64,000 nucleotides of DNA, taken from the NCBI GenBank assembly GCA_014529385.2, contig CM043944.1, positions 87,199,884-87,263,883 on the forward strand. The letters run 5' to 3'. Under the pieces are notes generated by a model. That model worked only from the letters and a program-made list of their open reading frames with translations. It was not told the DNA's origin and did no database searches. Of this stretch, positions 8,674 through 19,326 are shown one piece after another; the stretch's first letter is position 1, and each line of letters begins with the position of its first letter. This DNA is from Adiantum capillus-veneris (Eukaryota > Streptophyta > Polypodiopsida > Polypodiales > Pteridaceae). The position numbers and the translations under genes were made by a program.

Positions 8674-9217
8674 TGTAACAGACTTGGACACTCCAAGTCA
8701 AGAATCAACCGCGACAGCACCAAATAACCACTTTAAAACAATTCACAGATCACAATAGATTTGCACTGGCCCGGCGGAGTTCCGTGCCTAGAGATTTTGG
8801 CCCCAAAGACTGGCGCCCCTTTCGGTATTTCTTTTTATATTAATCAATCATCAAAGTTCAAGAGAGCGGTTAGGGTTTCACTCTCAGACTCTGCGTTCAG
8901 ATGCTCTGAGAAGTGAGGCCCTCACCACTAATTTAAAGGTTACAAGGGATGCCCAAAAGCAGAGCCCCAAAAGCTTCAAATAAAAAACAATTGCTCTCTC
9001 TTTCTCACAGAGAGTCAAAACATGAAAGCAAAAGCATTCTCTCTCTCTTTCTCATTTAAGTAGAGAAAAAGAGAAATTTGCGTCGCTCATCATTTTCCAA
9101 ATTTTTTTAAATAAATTTCAGCCTCCGCGATTTCCGGAAATTAGGGTTTGCAGGAATTTTAGGGTTTCTGGCAGAAATTAGGGTTTCTGCTGTCCGCCAC
9201 GTCATCACTTTGTGACA
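8674..9217 (-). repeat. 5' LTR of E1
   Basis: 544 bp, TGTCACAAAG to GTCTGTTACA in element sense, near-identical to 2680-3259. It drives the element's transcription. The right target duplication GCGTG follows at 9218-9222. Confidence 0.9.
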
Positions 9218-10409
9218 GCGTGAGCGTGACCAAGCGCACTTGGTGGTCGAAGGAAGAAAGGTAGCCTTGGAGCGTGAGCGTGAGCAAGTGCGCTTGGTGG
9301 CCGAAGGAAGAAAGGCAGTTATGGATTTGGGCGTGAGCAAGCACGCGAAGCCCAACGCATAGCGGCTGAAGAAAGGCGAACAGCTTTGGATTAGAGCGTG
9401 AGGCGTAGAGAGACCAGCGCATGCAAGAGCTGATCCTACAAGTACTCACCTCGAAATCCGAGCCGGTCAAAGATGTGGGTAATTCCTCAGGTAACACGAG
9501 TCGAGATGCGGACTCCAACAATCCAGTCACTGAAAAGTTGACGTTCAGTAAATATGATGGTAAGATGGTTGCTAATTATTCATTCTTGGTTGCATCAATT
9601 TAATGCTTACTTTGCGACAACTAAGAAATCAGGAAATAGCAAAGTTTTGACGGCAGCCATGTATCTTGCCGATGATGCCATTAATTGGCATGGCAAGAGG
9701 CACAGTTGGCCGCGCACCTAGAGGAAGCCGAAGAAGGTGTGCCCCTTTCTTTCAATTGGGCCGACTTCCAAGACAAGCTCAAGGCGCGGTTTATGCCACC
9801 TCAGTACTTAGCGTGGTTGAAAGAAGATTGGTGCTATCTCAAGCAAAATGTTATGCCAATCATGGCTTTCTCTAACCCGTGTTTTGTAACTTGGCACCCG
9901 ATTCGCAAATCGGATGATGAGCGCAAAGAGGCATTTCTTTTTGGGTTGGACGAGTATATCAAGTTTGATGTCGAAGTACTCGACCCCGTGGATCTCAACA
10001 AGGCGGTAGTGATGCACTCGCACAGGAGATGAAGCACAACAAAGGAAAGCCTAAGGAGAACAAGTCTTCTCACAGTACCTATTAGACTCCTTAGAACCCA
10101 TACAACGGTAAGAATGGTAACCCTTCTAGCCAATCTTCCTCTAATCTTTTGGAAAAGAACTCTCAAAATGAATCTAAGGGTAAAGCTAACTCACCTGTTA
10201 AACCTAAGCTAACCCCAGACGAAAAAGCTGCACAAAGATTTATAGGAGGATACATAAAGTTAGAAGAAAAAATCATTTATTCTAAGGAAGGTCGATGTTA
10301 TCAATGTCACGTCAAGGGTCATATAAAGAAGACATGTCCTAAGAACACATCCAACGAACCTCAAGAACCCACAAAACCCACATCCTCTGTTAATTCCATA
10401 GAACACTAG
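9218..10409 (+). pseudogene. Y gag, central and C-terminal part
   Basis: Continuation of the Y gag cut by E1. Seen: the 18-residue charged repeats go on to about 9313. After a frame change comes MQELILQVLTSK (9421), then in a new frame WLHQFNAYFATT and VLTAAMYLADDAINWHG, and in the next LNWADFQDKLKARFMPPQYL-like sequence up to 10,032; this is a retrotransposon gag capsid domain. The frame 10149-10409 holds one CCHC zinc knuckle, CYQCHVKGHIKKTC (residues 50-63). At least four frameshifts break the protein. The first five bases are the E1 target duplication. Confidence 0.7.
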
Positions 10410-10439
10410 TGTGTCCCAAGTTTCTCATGCTTATCTAGT

Positions 10440-10865
10440 TGATGAGTCTCTCATGTGAATGGTCAACGCATGGTGATCTTGTTTAACTTAGGCATATGCA
10501 TGATGTAATTGGTGCTCTCTCTTGTAGAAAGAGCCCGCTTGGAGGTTAGCCAGACAACTCCTCTCGAGGTGTCGGGCTTCGCTCCCGGTATGGACTCTCT
10601 CATTACATGAGAGTGCCTTGATGTGTTATTGACTGTTCAACAAGCTTCCTTCTGTAGAAAATTTGTTGTGTCTCCTCTTTCAGGATGTGATATGATTTTG
10701 GGTATTAGATGGTTTTGCGAGCATAACCCTCTCATTGAATGGGCCGACAATACGCTCACTCTAAATGCCAAAAGTGACTCTCCCATTATCATTCGTGGCG
10801 AGGAGGGTATTCATTCTTTACCTCTCATTTCTAATGGGCAGGCAAAAGCTTGCCAAGAAACATGA
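10440..10865 (+). pseudogene. Y protease region
   Basis: Seen: the frame from 10623 reads FVVSPLSGCDMILGIRWF followed by HNPLIEWADNTLTL, the motif at the C-terminal side of Ty3/gypsy retropepsins (CDxxLGxxW, then a short DW/EW...TLTL segment). The catalytic Asp motif would lie in 10,440-10,620, where no clean frame is visible. The RT and RNase H that should follow are missing. Confidence 0.55.
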
Positions 10866-11376
10866 GAAAGAGACTCTCTCAGTCCTTTCTTCTCCGAAGC
10901 ACGACACACATTTTTTGCATGATAGAGATGTGATTGTTCGCAAGGATGATGGTCTGCCTGATGATTTTCCTAGTGAAGCTAACCTCATTGCATATACGAT
11001 TAGTCACGAAGGACCGATCTTGGCTCTTGAGTCCAGGTCCACAGAAATCACTCTGGAAGTATTGTATGTTCGCATAATTAGTCAACACGCATTGTTCGAG
11101 TTTCTCATTCGTGACGGTTTCTTGTATTTTCATCACCGTCTTTATGTGTTCCCTTTTCATAGGCATGCTGTATTGTACAATGCACATGATTCACTCACGG
11201 TTGAGCACGGATGTATGCGGATCACTCTCGAAAAGAAAAAAAGTTTGCATTCAAGGAATTCACATTGTTTTCCGATTGTCCGTTTTGTCAATCGCTTTTA
11301 CATGTTTCTTCCTTGGCACAATCTCAGAAAGAGCACAAGCAAGATTGTCCATCAAGCATCAGCATTTCTGTTGTGA
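10866..11376 (+). pseudogene. Y integrase zinc-binding domain after a large pol deletion
   Basis: Seen: LIRDGFLYFHHRLYVFPF, NAHDSLTVEHGCMRITLEKK, then in a shifted frame FSDCPFCQSLLH. This matches the HHCC zinc domain of Ty3/gypsy integrases (DGxLYxxxRLYVP, AHDxxxxGHxG, CxxC). The protease end and the integrase start are only about 200 bp apart, so RT and RNase H (normally more than 1.3 kb) are deleted. Confidence 0.6.
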
Positions 11377-11837
11377 TTTGCCATAGTTGATAGGTATAGG
11401 TTGAAAGGTCAAGATTCGATCTCACTTTTTGTGTGTTTGGTGAACGGTTTGGCACTCAGTAACTTTGTTCATCTACATTGCATGCATAGTTTTTAGGCAG
11501 ACTAGTATTTTTCCAGTTACTCTACATGGAATGGGTATGTTCATGGTTTTGTGCTGGCAATGGTTTCAAGAAATTTCCTCTTCGGAGATTCTTGACGAAG
11601 GTGGATCCACGACCATAGACGCACTTGGAGCATTGAAGCCGCCACATATCACTTTGTGTTGCTTTCTGCGCGGCCCAAAGAAGCAAGCATTGTAGACCTT
11701 CATGAAGTTCAAGTATCGTACGACTCACGCACCAAAGTGGACCGGCGAAGAAATTTTTAGAAATTATCCAGAGTTGTGGGTAGACTACAAGGCAGTCATG
11801 TAGCTCGGTACTAGTACCTCACTTTGAAAGGAGGGGA
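11377..11837 (+). pseudogene. Y pol C-terminal end and polypurine tract
   Basis: No catalytic integrase core is recognisable in 11,377-11,650, only scattered frames. The end (11,700-11,827) reads WTGEEIFRNYPELW, an in-frame TAG, then LGTSTSL and TGA. It is homologous to 830-969 in X. A purine tract AAAGGAGGGGA follows, next to the remaining LTR start of Y (11,838-11,852, continued at 18,676 after E2). Confidence 0.5.
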
Positions 11838-11847
11838 TATCACGTGC

Positions 11848-11852
11848 ACATC
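11848..11852 (+). other. Target-site duplication of E2, left copy (ACATC)
   Basis: ACATC precedes the LTR start TGTAACAG at 11853 and recurs at 18671-18675. Confidence 0.88.
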
Positions 11853-12462
11853 TGTAACAGACTTGGACACTCCAAGTCGAGATTCTACCGCGACACCACA
11901 AGAATTCACTTCAAAACAGTTCACAGTTCACGATTGATTCGACACTGGCCTGACGGAGTTCTGTGCCTAGAGATATTGGCCCTAGAGACTGGCGTCCCTT
12001 TCGGTATTTCTTTTTGTATTAATCTGCAACTCAAAGTACAAGGGAGTGGGAGGCTCTCACTCTTAGACTCTGCGTCCAGATGCTCTGAGAAGTGGGAGGC
12101 CTACCCACACTTATAAAGAGATTACAAGGGATGCCAAAAGCAGAGCCCCAAAAGCTGTTCTAAAAGCTGCCCATTAAAAGTAAGCAATTCCTCTCACAAG
12201 GCTTAGTGAAATAAAGCAAAGCTTTAAAAAAAAGTAAAGTTCTCTCTCTCAAGCCTTGCGTAGACAAAGACAGCCCACGCATATGCTTTTCCGTACGCTG
12301 CTGTCACGTCAGCTTTTCGCGATTTGCTGCTTTTTCCGGGCTGTCCGTACAACAGTCCCACGTCATCATTTTAGTGTGAATTTTGGGAGCAGTCAGCAAC
12401 TGTGTGCCAGGGGAGGGTGTATGTGTGTGTACTATGAGCACGCACGTCACTTGGTTGTGACA
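11853..12462 (-). repeat. 3' LTR of E2
   Basis: 610 bp, TGTCACAACC to GTCTGTTACA in element sense. The TATA-like CTTTATAAGTG (near 12,110) and the conserved block at 11991-12012 match E1. An ACGT-core bZIP-type motif is near 12,360. Confidence 0.88.
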
Positions 12463-12474
12463 TACCCCCCTCTT
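12463..12474 (-). other. Polypurine tract of E2
   Basis: AAGAGGGGGGTA in element sense, adjoining the 3' LTR, identical to that of E1. Confidence 0.85.
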
Positions 12475-13052
12475 GAAAGCATTGTAATTGCCCTCAATTA
12501 CGCTTGCAAAACAGACAGAAGCCATAAACTGTCTTAGCAGACACTGATTGTTAGTACCGACGCACTAGGAACACACATCTAGCACATGTACCAAATCGAC
12601 AGTCACATCACAGGACATCACACGATATCACATGACAAATCACATTCAACATTCATCCGGATCTCAGACCATGATTTATCGGCAATGTAATTAGCAACCG
12701 CATCTAGATCCACTCAGGACCTCATAGATGCCCGGTTGACTAATCCCTATTGCAACCATGTCTATGGAGATCATTCAGATCAAAATGCTGCAGTCATTTT
12801 GTTTATCAATTCCTGCACTTAAACAAGTCAAGAACAAATCCGTATCATATTATCGGGAATTCCAGTTCATAAAGTCATTACAGCAGAATACTGTTAGCTC
12901 TCAGTATCCCTGAAGCTCAAAGAGACACCAGTGACTCTAGTATCAAAGATCCAGGCATCTGTTGACAAAGCAACGGAGTAACTCCCCTCTTGTGCATACC
13001 CGTTGCACCAGATATCCAGCCAAGCTGAATTCAGGGTTCCATTTGGAATAGA
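12475..13052 (-). other. 3' non-coding part of E2
   Basis: Closely resembles 3272-3863 of E1, including the GACATCAC-type repeats (about 12,604-12,650). No protein domain is visible. Confidence 0.6.
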
Positions 13053-13358
13053 CTATGCTAAACCAAAAGCTTCAAGGTAAAGATTCACAATCTGAGGAGT
13101 ATCTGCTAGGTCCTCCTCATCCATCCACTTCGCATCCGATGTAGGATAGTTCTTGAATTTAACCATGAACCGCCTTATCACTTTACCCTTAATCTTTCTG
13201 TCTTTATGTGCCAATATCTGTTCGGGAACAAGGATCTCCTCGTTTTCTTCCACTTCGGGTTGATCATCAGGCTCCCCATCTTCGGGCACATCGCCTTTTA
13301 AAAGGCTTCAAGAGACTCACATGAAAAGCATTGTGAATCCTCCAAGTTTCGGGTAGCT
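13053..13358 (-). pseudogene. E2 integrase C-terminus and chromodomain
   Basis: Seen: an acidic linker (EPDDQPEVEENEEILVPEQI), then ILAHKDRKIKGKVIRRFMVK, KFKNYP, AKWMDEEDLADTP and the ending LYLEAFGLA. This is the chromodomain expected at the pol end of chromoviruses. A frameshift near 13,290 separates it from the preceding integrase tail (LLKP context). It is more complete than the E1 copy. Confidence 0.8.
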
Positions 13359-14104
13359 TCAGTCGGAAGGAGACTCATTTATCTTTTCGGAGGTCTGGAA
13401 AGGTCCGTAGTATTGCATACTAAGCTTTGGAAAAAGCCTCTCCTTTCCCTTTTTCTTTCTCAGGCGTGCCTTCTCAAAACGTAAGAGCACCCAATCGTTC
13501 TCGTTCAATTTCAAATCGTGACGATGGTGATCTGCTGCCTTTTTCTGTCTTTCTTGAGATTTTTGCAAAGACTTGCAAACCTTGGCAAAAGCCGTGTCCA
13601 AGTCGCACGTGTACTCATCTGCTTCAAAAATCTTCGTAGCACCTTCAATAATCTCAAATGGCACGTTCCCCGTCAAAGAGTGTATCGTGTTATTGTAGGC
13701 AAATTCCATCAAAGGTAAATACTTTTCCCATTAATTCTTTTGATCCGAGATGTAAGACTTCAATAAATCTAGTACCACTGAATTGACAATCTCAGATTGC
13801 CCGCCAGTCTGCGGGTGGAAAGATGACGAGAACTGCAACCGCGTGCCAATGTTCTCCCCAAATTGCCTTCCAACAACAAACTCGTGAATCTGGGGTCCTT
13901 GTCAAAGACAATCGTCTCAGGCATACCATGTAATCTGAAGATTTGGGCCACAAACAGTCTTGCTAAGTGATCCGGCTTGACTGTTTTCTTCACTGGAATG
14001 AAATGAGTTTGTTTGCTAAATCTCTCAATAACAGTCCAGATTCCATCGTGACCACTCTGTGTTCTTGGGAGATCAAAATGAAATCCATTGCAATACTTTC
14101 CCAA
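13359..14104 (-). pseudogene. E2 integrase core
   Basis: Seen in two or three frames: DGIWTVIERFSKQTHFIPV, LARLFVAQIFRLHGMPETIV, FDKDPRF (second catalytic Asp), then QTGGQSEIVNS (Glu) near 13,770-13,810 and MEFAYNNTIHSLTG. The first Asp (AMDFI) lies at the end of the neighbouring frame 13990-14736. All three catalytic acids survive, but frameshifts near 13,760, 13,860 and 14,050 break the protein. It keeps the segment deleted in E1. Confidence 0.8.
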
Positions 14105-14736
14105 GGGCGGGTGGGTATGGGCAAGGGCTGTAACAATCCCTGTGCTTTATGCCTGTCAAACTTGACCTTCTGACATACCAAGCAGCTGCGCACAAACTCG
14201 TCCACATCCTTCTTGAGTCTCGGCCAAAAGAAGTATCTCTCTACCCCTTTCAAGGTGGTAGCAATGCCGCGGTGACCCGTAAAAGGTGGACAGTGCCATT
14301 TGGTCATAACCTTTTCCCTCAATGGCTGTGTAATGCACAACATGGTTTTCCTCATCAAGTAGCTACCCCGAATGGAATATCCCGCTACTATCTCCCCATT
14401 CTGTATCCGAGTGAAAATATCTGCAAAATCTGTATCTGAGGCATATTGGTCGACCATATCCTCGAAGCTCGTATGATGTATCGCGGAAATAGCCAGAACC
14501 AACGGCTTCCGGGACAAAGCATTCGCCACCAAATTCTTCTGTCCCTGCACATGGAAAAATCTGGAAGTGAAACTGTTAGAAGATGTTCGCCCACCGCATC
14601 TGCTTTTCCAATAGCTGCTTCTATGACAAGAAGTAGCGTAAACTCTGATGGGCTGTGAAGATAGTAAAATCCGCTCTGAGTAGGTAATGCCGCCATTGAG
14701 TAAGAGCATGGATAACCGCCAAAAATTCTCTCTCAT
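13990..14736 (-). pseudogene. E2 RNase H end and integrase zinc-binding domain
   Basis: Seen: QGQKNLVANALSRK (RNase H end; Asn replaces the usual Asp), a linker FEDMVDQYASDTDFADIFTR, the integrase HHCC domain with HRGIATTLKGVERYFFWPRL and SCLVCQKVKF, and RPWESIAMDF, the start of the catalytic core. The first 65 residues of this frame are out of phase with RNase H, which is read in 14621-15451. Confidence 0.8.
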
Positions 14737-15689
14737 AAATCTGTGCTGTCAATTCCGGCCTTGAGAACAATGAGCTCTCGTAGGCAATGACATGGCCTTC
14801 TTGCAGTACGACGGCACCCAGACTACGATCACAACCATCACAAGATACTTCAAATGACTTCTGCAAGTCCGGCAAAGTCAAAACTAATCCTGTAGTTGAT
14901 ATCTCTTTCAATGTCTGAAAGGCAGTCACCTCTGTGGGTCCCCACGAGAAAGGGACTCCTTTCTGTGTCAAGATATGCAAAGGGGAATCAACCTCTGCAA
15001 ACTTTTGAATGAACCACCTGTAGTGCGAACACAAGCCCAAGAAGCTTCTAACTTCATGGACATTCTTCAAATCGGGCCAATCACGGATAGTGTCTATCTT
15101 GGTCGGGTCCATCTGCACTCTGTGTCCCAAAAAGTGTATCTTTGGTAGGAAAAATTCACTTTCCTTCACATTAATCACCAACTTGTGATCTTGTAATGCC
15201 TGAAAGATCTGTAGCAGATGTTCTCGATGTTCTGCCTCATCCTTGGAGAAAACAATGATGTCGTCAAAGACGGTGCCAACAAATAGTTTGTACTCTCGAA
15301 CAATCCTGCCCATCATCCGGTTAAATGTCGCAGGAGCATTGGTTAGGCCAAAAGGCATTACCAAAAACTCAAATAACCCAAAAGTCGTCCAAAAAGCTGA
15401 CTTACAGACGTCTTCCGACGCGATTCGGATATGATGATATCTACTTTTCAAGTCGATCCTGCTAAAGCACGAGGATCCGTGTAGTCGGTCAAGTATATCA
15501 TCGATCCTAGGAACAAAAATCTGTTCTTGATGGTGATTTTGTTGAGAGCTCTATAATCGATGCACATTCTCCAAGATCCGTCTTTCTTCAAAACCAACAA
15601 CACTGGACAGCAGTACGGTGAAGTACTAGGTGGACAAGACCCTTCTCCAAGAGGTCTTTCACTTGGTTCATAATTTCTTCGTTCTGGGC
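14621..15689 (-). pseudogene. E2 reverse transcriptase and RNase H
   Basis: Seen from 15451: YHHIRIASEDVCKSAFWTTF, FLVMPFGLTNAPATFNRMMG, the active site VFDDIIVFS with both Asp present, the thumb (FLGLCSHYRWFIQKFAEVDS), then RNase H (FEVSCDGCDRSLGAVV, EREFLAVIHALTQWRHYLL). The third RNase H acid appears as FTAHQSL against FTDIQSL in E1, so Asp is replaced by Ala. The RT N-terminus (15452-15689) is readable in other frames as the [11 protein letters not shown] region, with small deletions near 15,515 and 15,635. Confidence 0.85.
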
Positions 15690-16409
15690 TCAGCTCACAG
15701 AGTAAGGTGGCCTGTTTGGTGGTATGCTTCTAGGTATCAGATCAATGGTATAATCCTCAGGACGAGCTGGTGGTAACTCGCCTGGCAAGCCCTCTGAAAA
15801 GCAATCGGCATGAGTGTGGAGAAAATTTTGGCATTCTTTATCAAGTTCAGACATATTTGTCCTATTCTCAATATTCAACTCTCTCAAAAAGATCGAGTAA
15901 ACAAATAGACTGGATTTCATTAATTTTGAAACGGTCGAAGCCGATACGATAGGGATAGACTTGCGCGTAAGTTTTACATCAAGTACAATGGTTCTGCCCT
16001 TCTCTGTAGTCAAAGTCGCTTTTCTCGCCCGATAGTCGACCACGGTGTTGTTCTTGTGGTACCAGGGAATTCCCAAGAGGACATCACAACCTTCCAAGGG
16101 CATTATGTAGAGGTCCTCATGCCCCAAATACCCGTGACAATGCAACCTAAGTTTGCCAATGACAAGTGTAATGGCTACGTCCTTGCCGGGTGCCGCTAGA
16201 ATTGCCTCTGCTAGTGGTCCCATCTGATCGGGTGTGATCTCGAGCTGCGCCGCCAATTCAGGTGAAATGAAGTTGGCCTTGGCTCCTCCATCAAAGAAGA
16301 TCAAGGCTTCTTGGTCTTTCACTTCGCCCCATGCTCGGCAAAGTTCTGTACTCTCGTCCATCGTGCTTGGGTCAGTACCCACGCAATCTGGAACCAGTCG
16401 TGTTTTCAT
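15690..16409 (-). pseudogene. E2 protease and start of RT
   Basis: A 239-codon open stretch. Seen: IFFDGGAKANFISPELAAQL, the retropepsin active site with Asp-Gly-Gly (a variant also found in other plant Ty3 elements and in E5), then PLEGCDVLLGIPWYHKNNTV and VDYRARKATL, a linker, and [20 protein letters not shown] leading into RT. This is the best-preserved protease of the E1/E2 family here. It is labelled pseudogene because the element around it is broken, although this segment is open. Confidence 0.85.
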
Positions 16410-18002
16410 CTTGGCTTTTCGTCCACGTTCCTCAGTTGCTTTCGAACCCTCTGGCCTATCTTCATCCTTGTCGTTCTGTTCTTTGGGTGCCTTCTTAGGG
16501 CACTTCGCGGAGATGTGCCCAGTTTCTCCACATCCAAAGCACTTCCCCTCTTTGATGTAAAGAGCTCTCTCTCAAGGAGTGAGTTTGGGTCCTGCATCCT
16601 TTTCTTTCTTTTCTGGGTTGCTCTTCCTCTTTCTACTTTCATTGTTCGAAGTCTGTTCGGTCCTTTGCGTCATGAATTCATCTGTGGGGTAGGTCAAACT
16701 CCCTGAATGAATGGCAAAACCCCGTTTCGCATGACTCATCAGTTCTTGAATAGAATCTGACTTTTGCTCTAAGCAGTGATCTCGGATCTCGAAGTCCCAA
16801 GGTAAACTGCTCAATCTGTTCTTTGAACGAGATCTTCTTAAATGAAGAGGTTGGTAGAAAAGAGCTCCAGAATCTCTCGCAATATGCGTCCCATGTATCC
16901 TTCTTGGTCATTTGAAGATGGTTCCAAGCAGTTCGTATGTTGCGTTCATACTCTCGAGTTAGCCAAGAAGAAATAAAAAGCCTTATAAATTTCAGTCATT
17001 TAATTGGCGCGTCTTGTTCAATAGAAGCGTGGACCACCAAGTTCGAGCATTTCCCTTGAAGTAAGAGGTAGCCCTCCGAATCTTGGAGTGCTCTGAGTAA
17101 CGCCCTCCAGAGAAAGCTATGTCAAACTGTTGAATGAAGGCCAAACCCTTCGAAGCATCTCTATAACCAGAAAACGTGTCAAATTTAATTGACTGTCCAC
17201 CTTCTTTGAACTCTTGGACTTTCTTGCTTTTATCTTCCAGAAAGTCATACTGGTTGGCTTTATAAAAATTCTTCTTCTTTGTATAAAAGCTGCTGTCGTT
17301 AGAGTTTGAACTATCCGAAGACGAGTCCTCTGTAGAACTGTCAACAACTGGGCGAGATTTTTAGACTTCTTTGCCTTTTTCTTGCCCTTTCCGAAGCTTT
17401 GCTTTTTGCTTCGCTTTTTGCCTTCTCTGTCTTCTTTGCTCGAATTAGAGGGGCTAGAAGAACTCGAAGAAGAAGAAGAAGAAGAAGAAGAAGAAGAAGA
17501 AGAAGAAGAAAAAGAACTGGGTACTCCTTCGAATCGAACACGCTTCTTCTGCTTTCTTGCCGATGCAAATGTAGACTGACGACCCAAATAACCCAGGAAG
17601 TCAGTTCCTTTCTTCTGCTTTTTGTCGTGCTTTTCTGCTTTGTTCTGCGCGTCAAAAAGCAGAGAAATTCGTGCATCAACCACCTCTTTTAATTCTTGCT
17701 CTGTATACATCCTTGGAGTAGGAGGTTTCTTGAGTGCCGGTTTGAGGGGTGGTTCTGTGGTTTGCCGCCACTGTGAGTGCGCCTCGTCGAAGGAGGTCTG
17801 GCTCATAAATTTTGCAAATTTCGGGTTCTTCGCAAAATTTAGCATCATTTTTGTTGCATCATCGATCAATCGTCGATGCTCCATCTCTTGAAGCTCCGCC
17901 TGAGTAGGCCGAGGTGGGCCATACTCCGCGTGAATCCTCTTCGTGATCTCTTCCCGCATCTCCAGATGCAGAGGAAGTTGACTGATCTCTGTCTGAAGCC
18001 AT
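16410..18002 (-). pseudogene. E2 gag
   Basis: The best start is the ATG at 18002 (MASDRDQSTSSASGDAG), matching E1's; a frameshift near 17,930 moves to the frame with EYGPPRPTQAELQEMEH and MMLNFAKNP. Then follow the linker with a poly-Ser run encoded by a TCT repeat (17461-17515), Lys-rich blocks, the gag capsid domain in 16,678-16,911 (DAYCERFWSSFLPTSSFKK), and a CCHC zinc knuckle CFGCGETGHISAKC near 16,500-16,550. Frames change at least three times. The 332-codon frame 17117-18115 begins in the LTR and goes out of phase near its end. Confidence 0.82.
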
Positions 18003-18053
18003 AAGTGCCGCGTAAAAAGGATCGGATTTCCCGGTAGAAGAGAAATCGGCTGT

Positions 18054-18065
18054 GCTCTGATACCA
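18054..18065 (-). other. Primer-binding site of E2
   Basis: TGGTATCAGAGC on the minus strand, one base from the 5' LTR. Confidence 0.88.
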
Positions 18066-18066
18066 C

Positions 18067-18670
18067 TGTAGCAATCTTGGACACTCCAAGTCGAGATTCT
18101 ACGGCGACACCACAAGAATTCACTTCAAAACAGTTCACAGTTTACAATTGATTCGACACTGGTTCCGTGCCTAAAGATATTGGCCCCAAAGACTGGCGCC
18201 CCTTTCGGTATTTCTTTTTGTATTAATCTGCACATCAAAGTACAAGGGAGTGGGAGGCTCTCACTCTCAGACTTTGCGTCCAAATGCTCTGAGAAGTGGG
18301 AGGCCTGCCCACACTTATAAAGAGATTACAAGGGATGCCAAAAGCAGAGCCTCAAAAGCTGTTCCAAAAGCTGCCCATTAAAAGCATGCAATTCCTCTCA
18401 CATGGCTTAGTGAAATAAAGCAAAGCTTTTAAAAAAAAGTAAAGTTCTCTTTCTCTCAAGCCTTGCGTAGACAAAAACAGCCCACGCATATGCTTTTCCG
18501 TACGTTGCTGCCACGTTAGCTTTCCGCGATTTGCGCCGCTTTTTTCGAGCAGTCTGTACAACAGTCCCACGTCATCATTTCAGCGTGAGTTTTGGGAGGA
18601 GCCAGCAACTGTGTGCCAGGGGAGGGTGTATGTGTGTGTATTGTGGACGCCACGTCACTGGGTTGTGACG
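18067..18670 (-). repeat. 5' LTR of E2
   Basis: 604 bp. It ends at TTGTGACG, one base changed from the expected TTGTGACA, and is followed by the target duplication ACATC (18671-18675). A short gap relative to the other LTR occurs near 18,163 (GACGGAG missing). Confidence 0.88.
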
Positions 18671-18692
18671 ACATCTAACCCTATGTACATGT
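18671..18692 (+). repeat. Remnant of the Y 3' LTR start
   Basis: After the E2 target duplication the sequence TAACCCTATGTACATGT continues the Y LTR start (compare AACCCTATGTGCATGT at 980-995 in X). It is cut off by the E3 LTR at 18693. Confidence 0.6.
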
Positions 18693-19170
18693 TGTCACAA
18701 AATGCTGACATGTCAAGCCTTGAGAAATGGAGCCAACTTGCACATCTCGGCCAAGGGGCCTAAACTCTAAGAAGAGCAAGCAACAGCAGAAGAAGAAGAA
18801 GTCCTATCAACTTATGGGACTCCGTCCGATGGGGCCAAGTGACAAAGGAATTAAAAATAAAGCTGGACCCTCACTTGTGCAAAAATTGATGATGTGGCAG
18901 ATTTCTGCAAAACGCGCTGACAATGCTGACGTCGCAGTTGTACGGAATTCCATGATTTATGCTGGTAGCTTATTTGGCATTGCTTTTGGACCAGAAGCTT
19001 TTAAGTTTAAAGGCTTTTCATGTAAACTGCTTTTGGGGCCTAGGGCCTTTAAATACGAGGCCATGGGCTCATTCGCATGCTTCCTGGAGAAGGTGTAGAG
19101 TCAGGAGGGACGCCAAGGTTTGGGGCCAATACTCTTTGGGGTGGAATTCCGCTACTCCGTGTCGCGTGTC

Positions 19171-19236
<66 letters not shown>

Positions 19237-19313
19237 GTTCAATTGTTATTAAAGTGCTAAAAGTTTGTTCAGTCTGTTCTTTTCTATTGGGACGTGGTGC
19301 CCGTCTTGTGACA
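18693..19313 (+). repeat. 5' LTR of E3
   Basis: TGTCACAAAATGC to GTCTTGTGACA, 621 bp, homologous to the inverted E0 LTR at 93-791. It contains a TATA-like CCTTTAAATACG near 19,049, a diverged form of the conserved LTR block near 19,115-19,140, and a (TC)n run (19174-19232) in the presumed transcribed part. Confidence 0.8.
19174..19232 (+). repeat. (TC)n microsatellite in the E3 LTR
   Basis: About 29 TC units ending in CACACA. Open frames here encoding poly-Ser/Leu are artefacts of the repeat. Confidence 0.95.
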
Positions 19314-19314
19314 G

Positions 19315-19326
19315 TGGTATCAGAGC
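19315..19326 (+). other. Primer-binding site of E3
   Basis: TGGTATCAGAGC on the plus strand, one base after the LTR end. Confidence 0.88.

Larger units (their letters stand above)
2680..9217 (-). mobile_element. Ty3/gypsy chromovirus E1, full length but decayed
   Basis: Seen: two LTRs (2680-3259 and 8674-9217), a tRNA-iMet primer-binding site at 8661-8672, a polypurine tract at 3260-3271 and a 5-bp target duplication. Between them, on the minus strand, are gag, protease, RT, RNase H, integrase and a chromodomain, in Ty3/gypsy order. Length is 6.54 kb, normal for a chromovirus. Several frameshifts and an integrase deletion make it non-autonomous. By hand count the LTRs differ at roughly 8 sites in the first 350 bp, fewer than in E2, so E1 looks younger. 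Confidence 0.92.
11853..18670 (-). mobile_element. Ty3/gypsy chromovirus E2, full length but decayed
   Basis: Seen: LTRs 11853-12462 and 18067-18670, primer-binding site 18054-18065, polypurine tract 12463-12474 and target duplication ACATC. Minus-strand order is gag, protease, RT, RNase H, integrase, chromodomain, collinear with E1 throughout. It is a divergent member of the same family, not a copy of E1. By hand count the LTRs differ at about 5-6% of sites over 210 bp, so E2 looks older than E1. It sits at the junction of Y's polypurine tract and 3' LTR. Confidence 0.92.

Noticed and set aside
15690-16409. Asp-Gly-Gly in the E2 protease as an inactivating change
   Set aside because: E5 has the same Asp-Gly-Gly in an unrelated protease and plant Ty3 elements are known to use it, so it is probably a natural variant.
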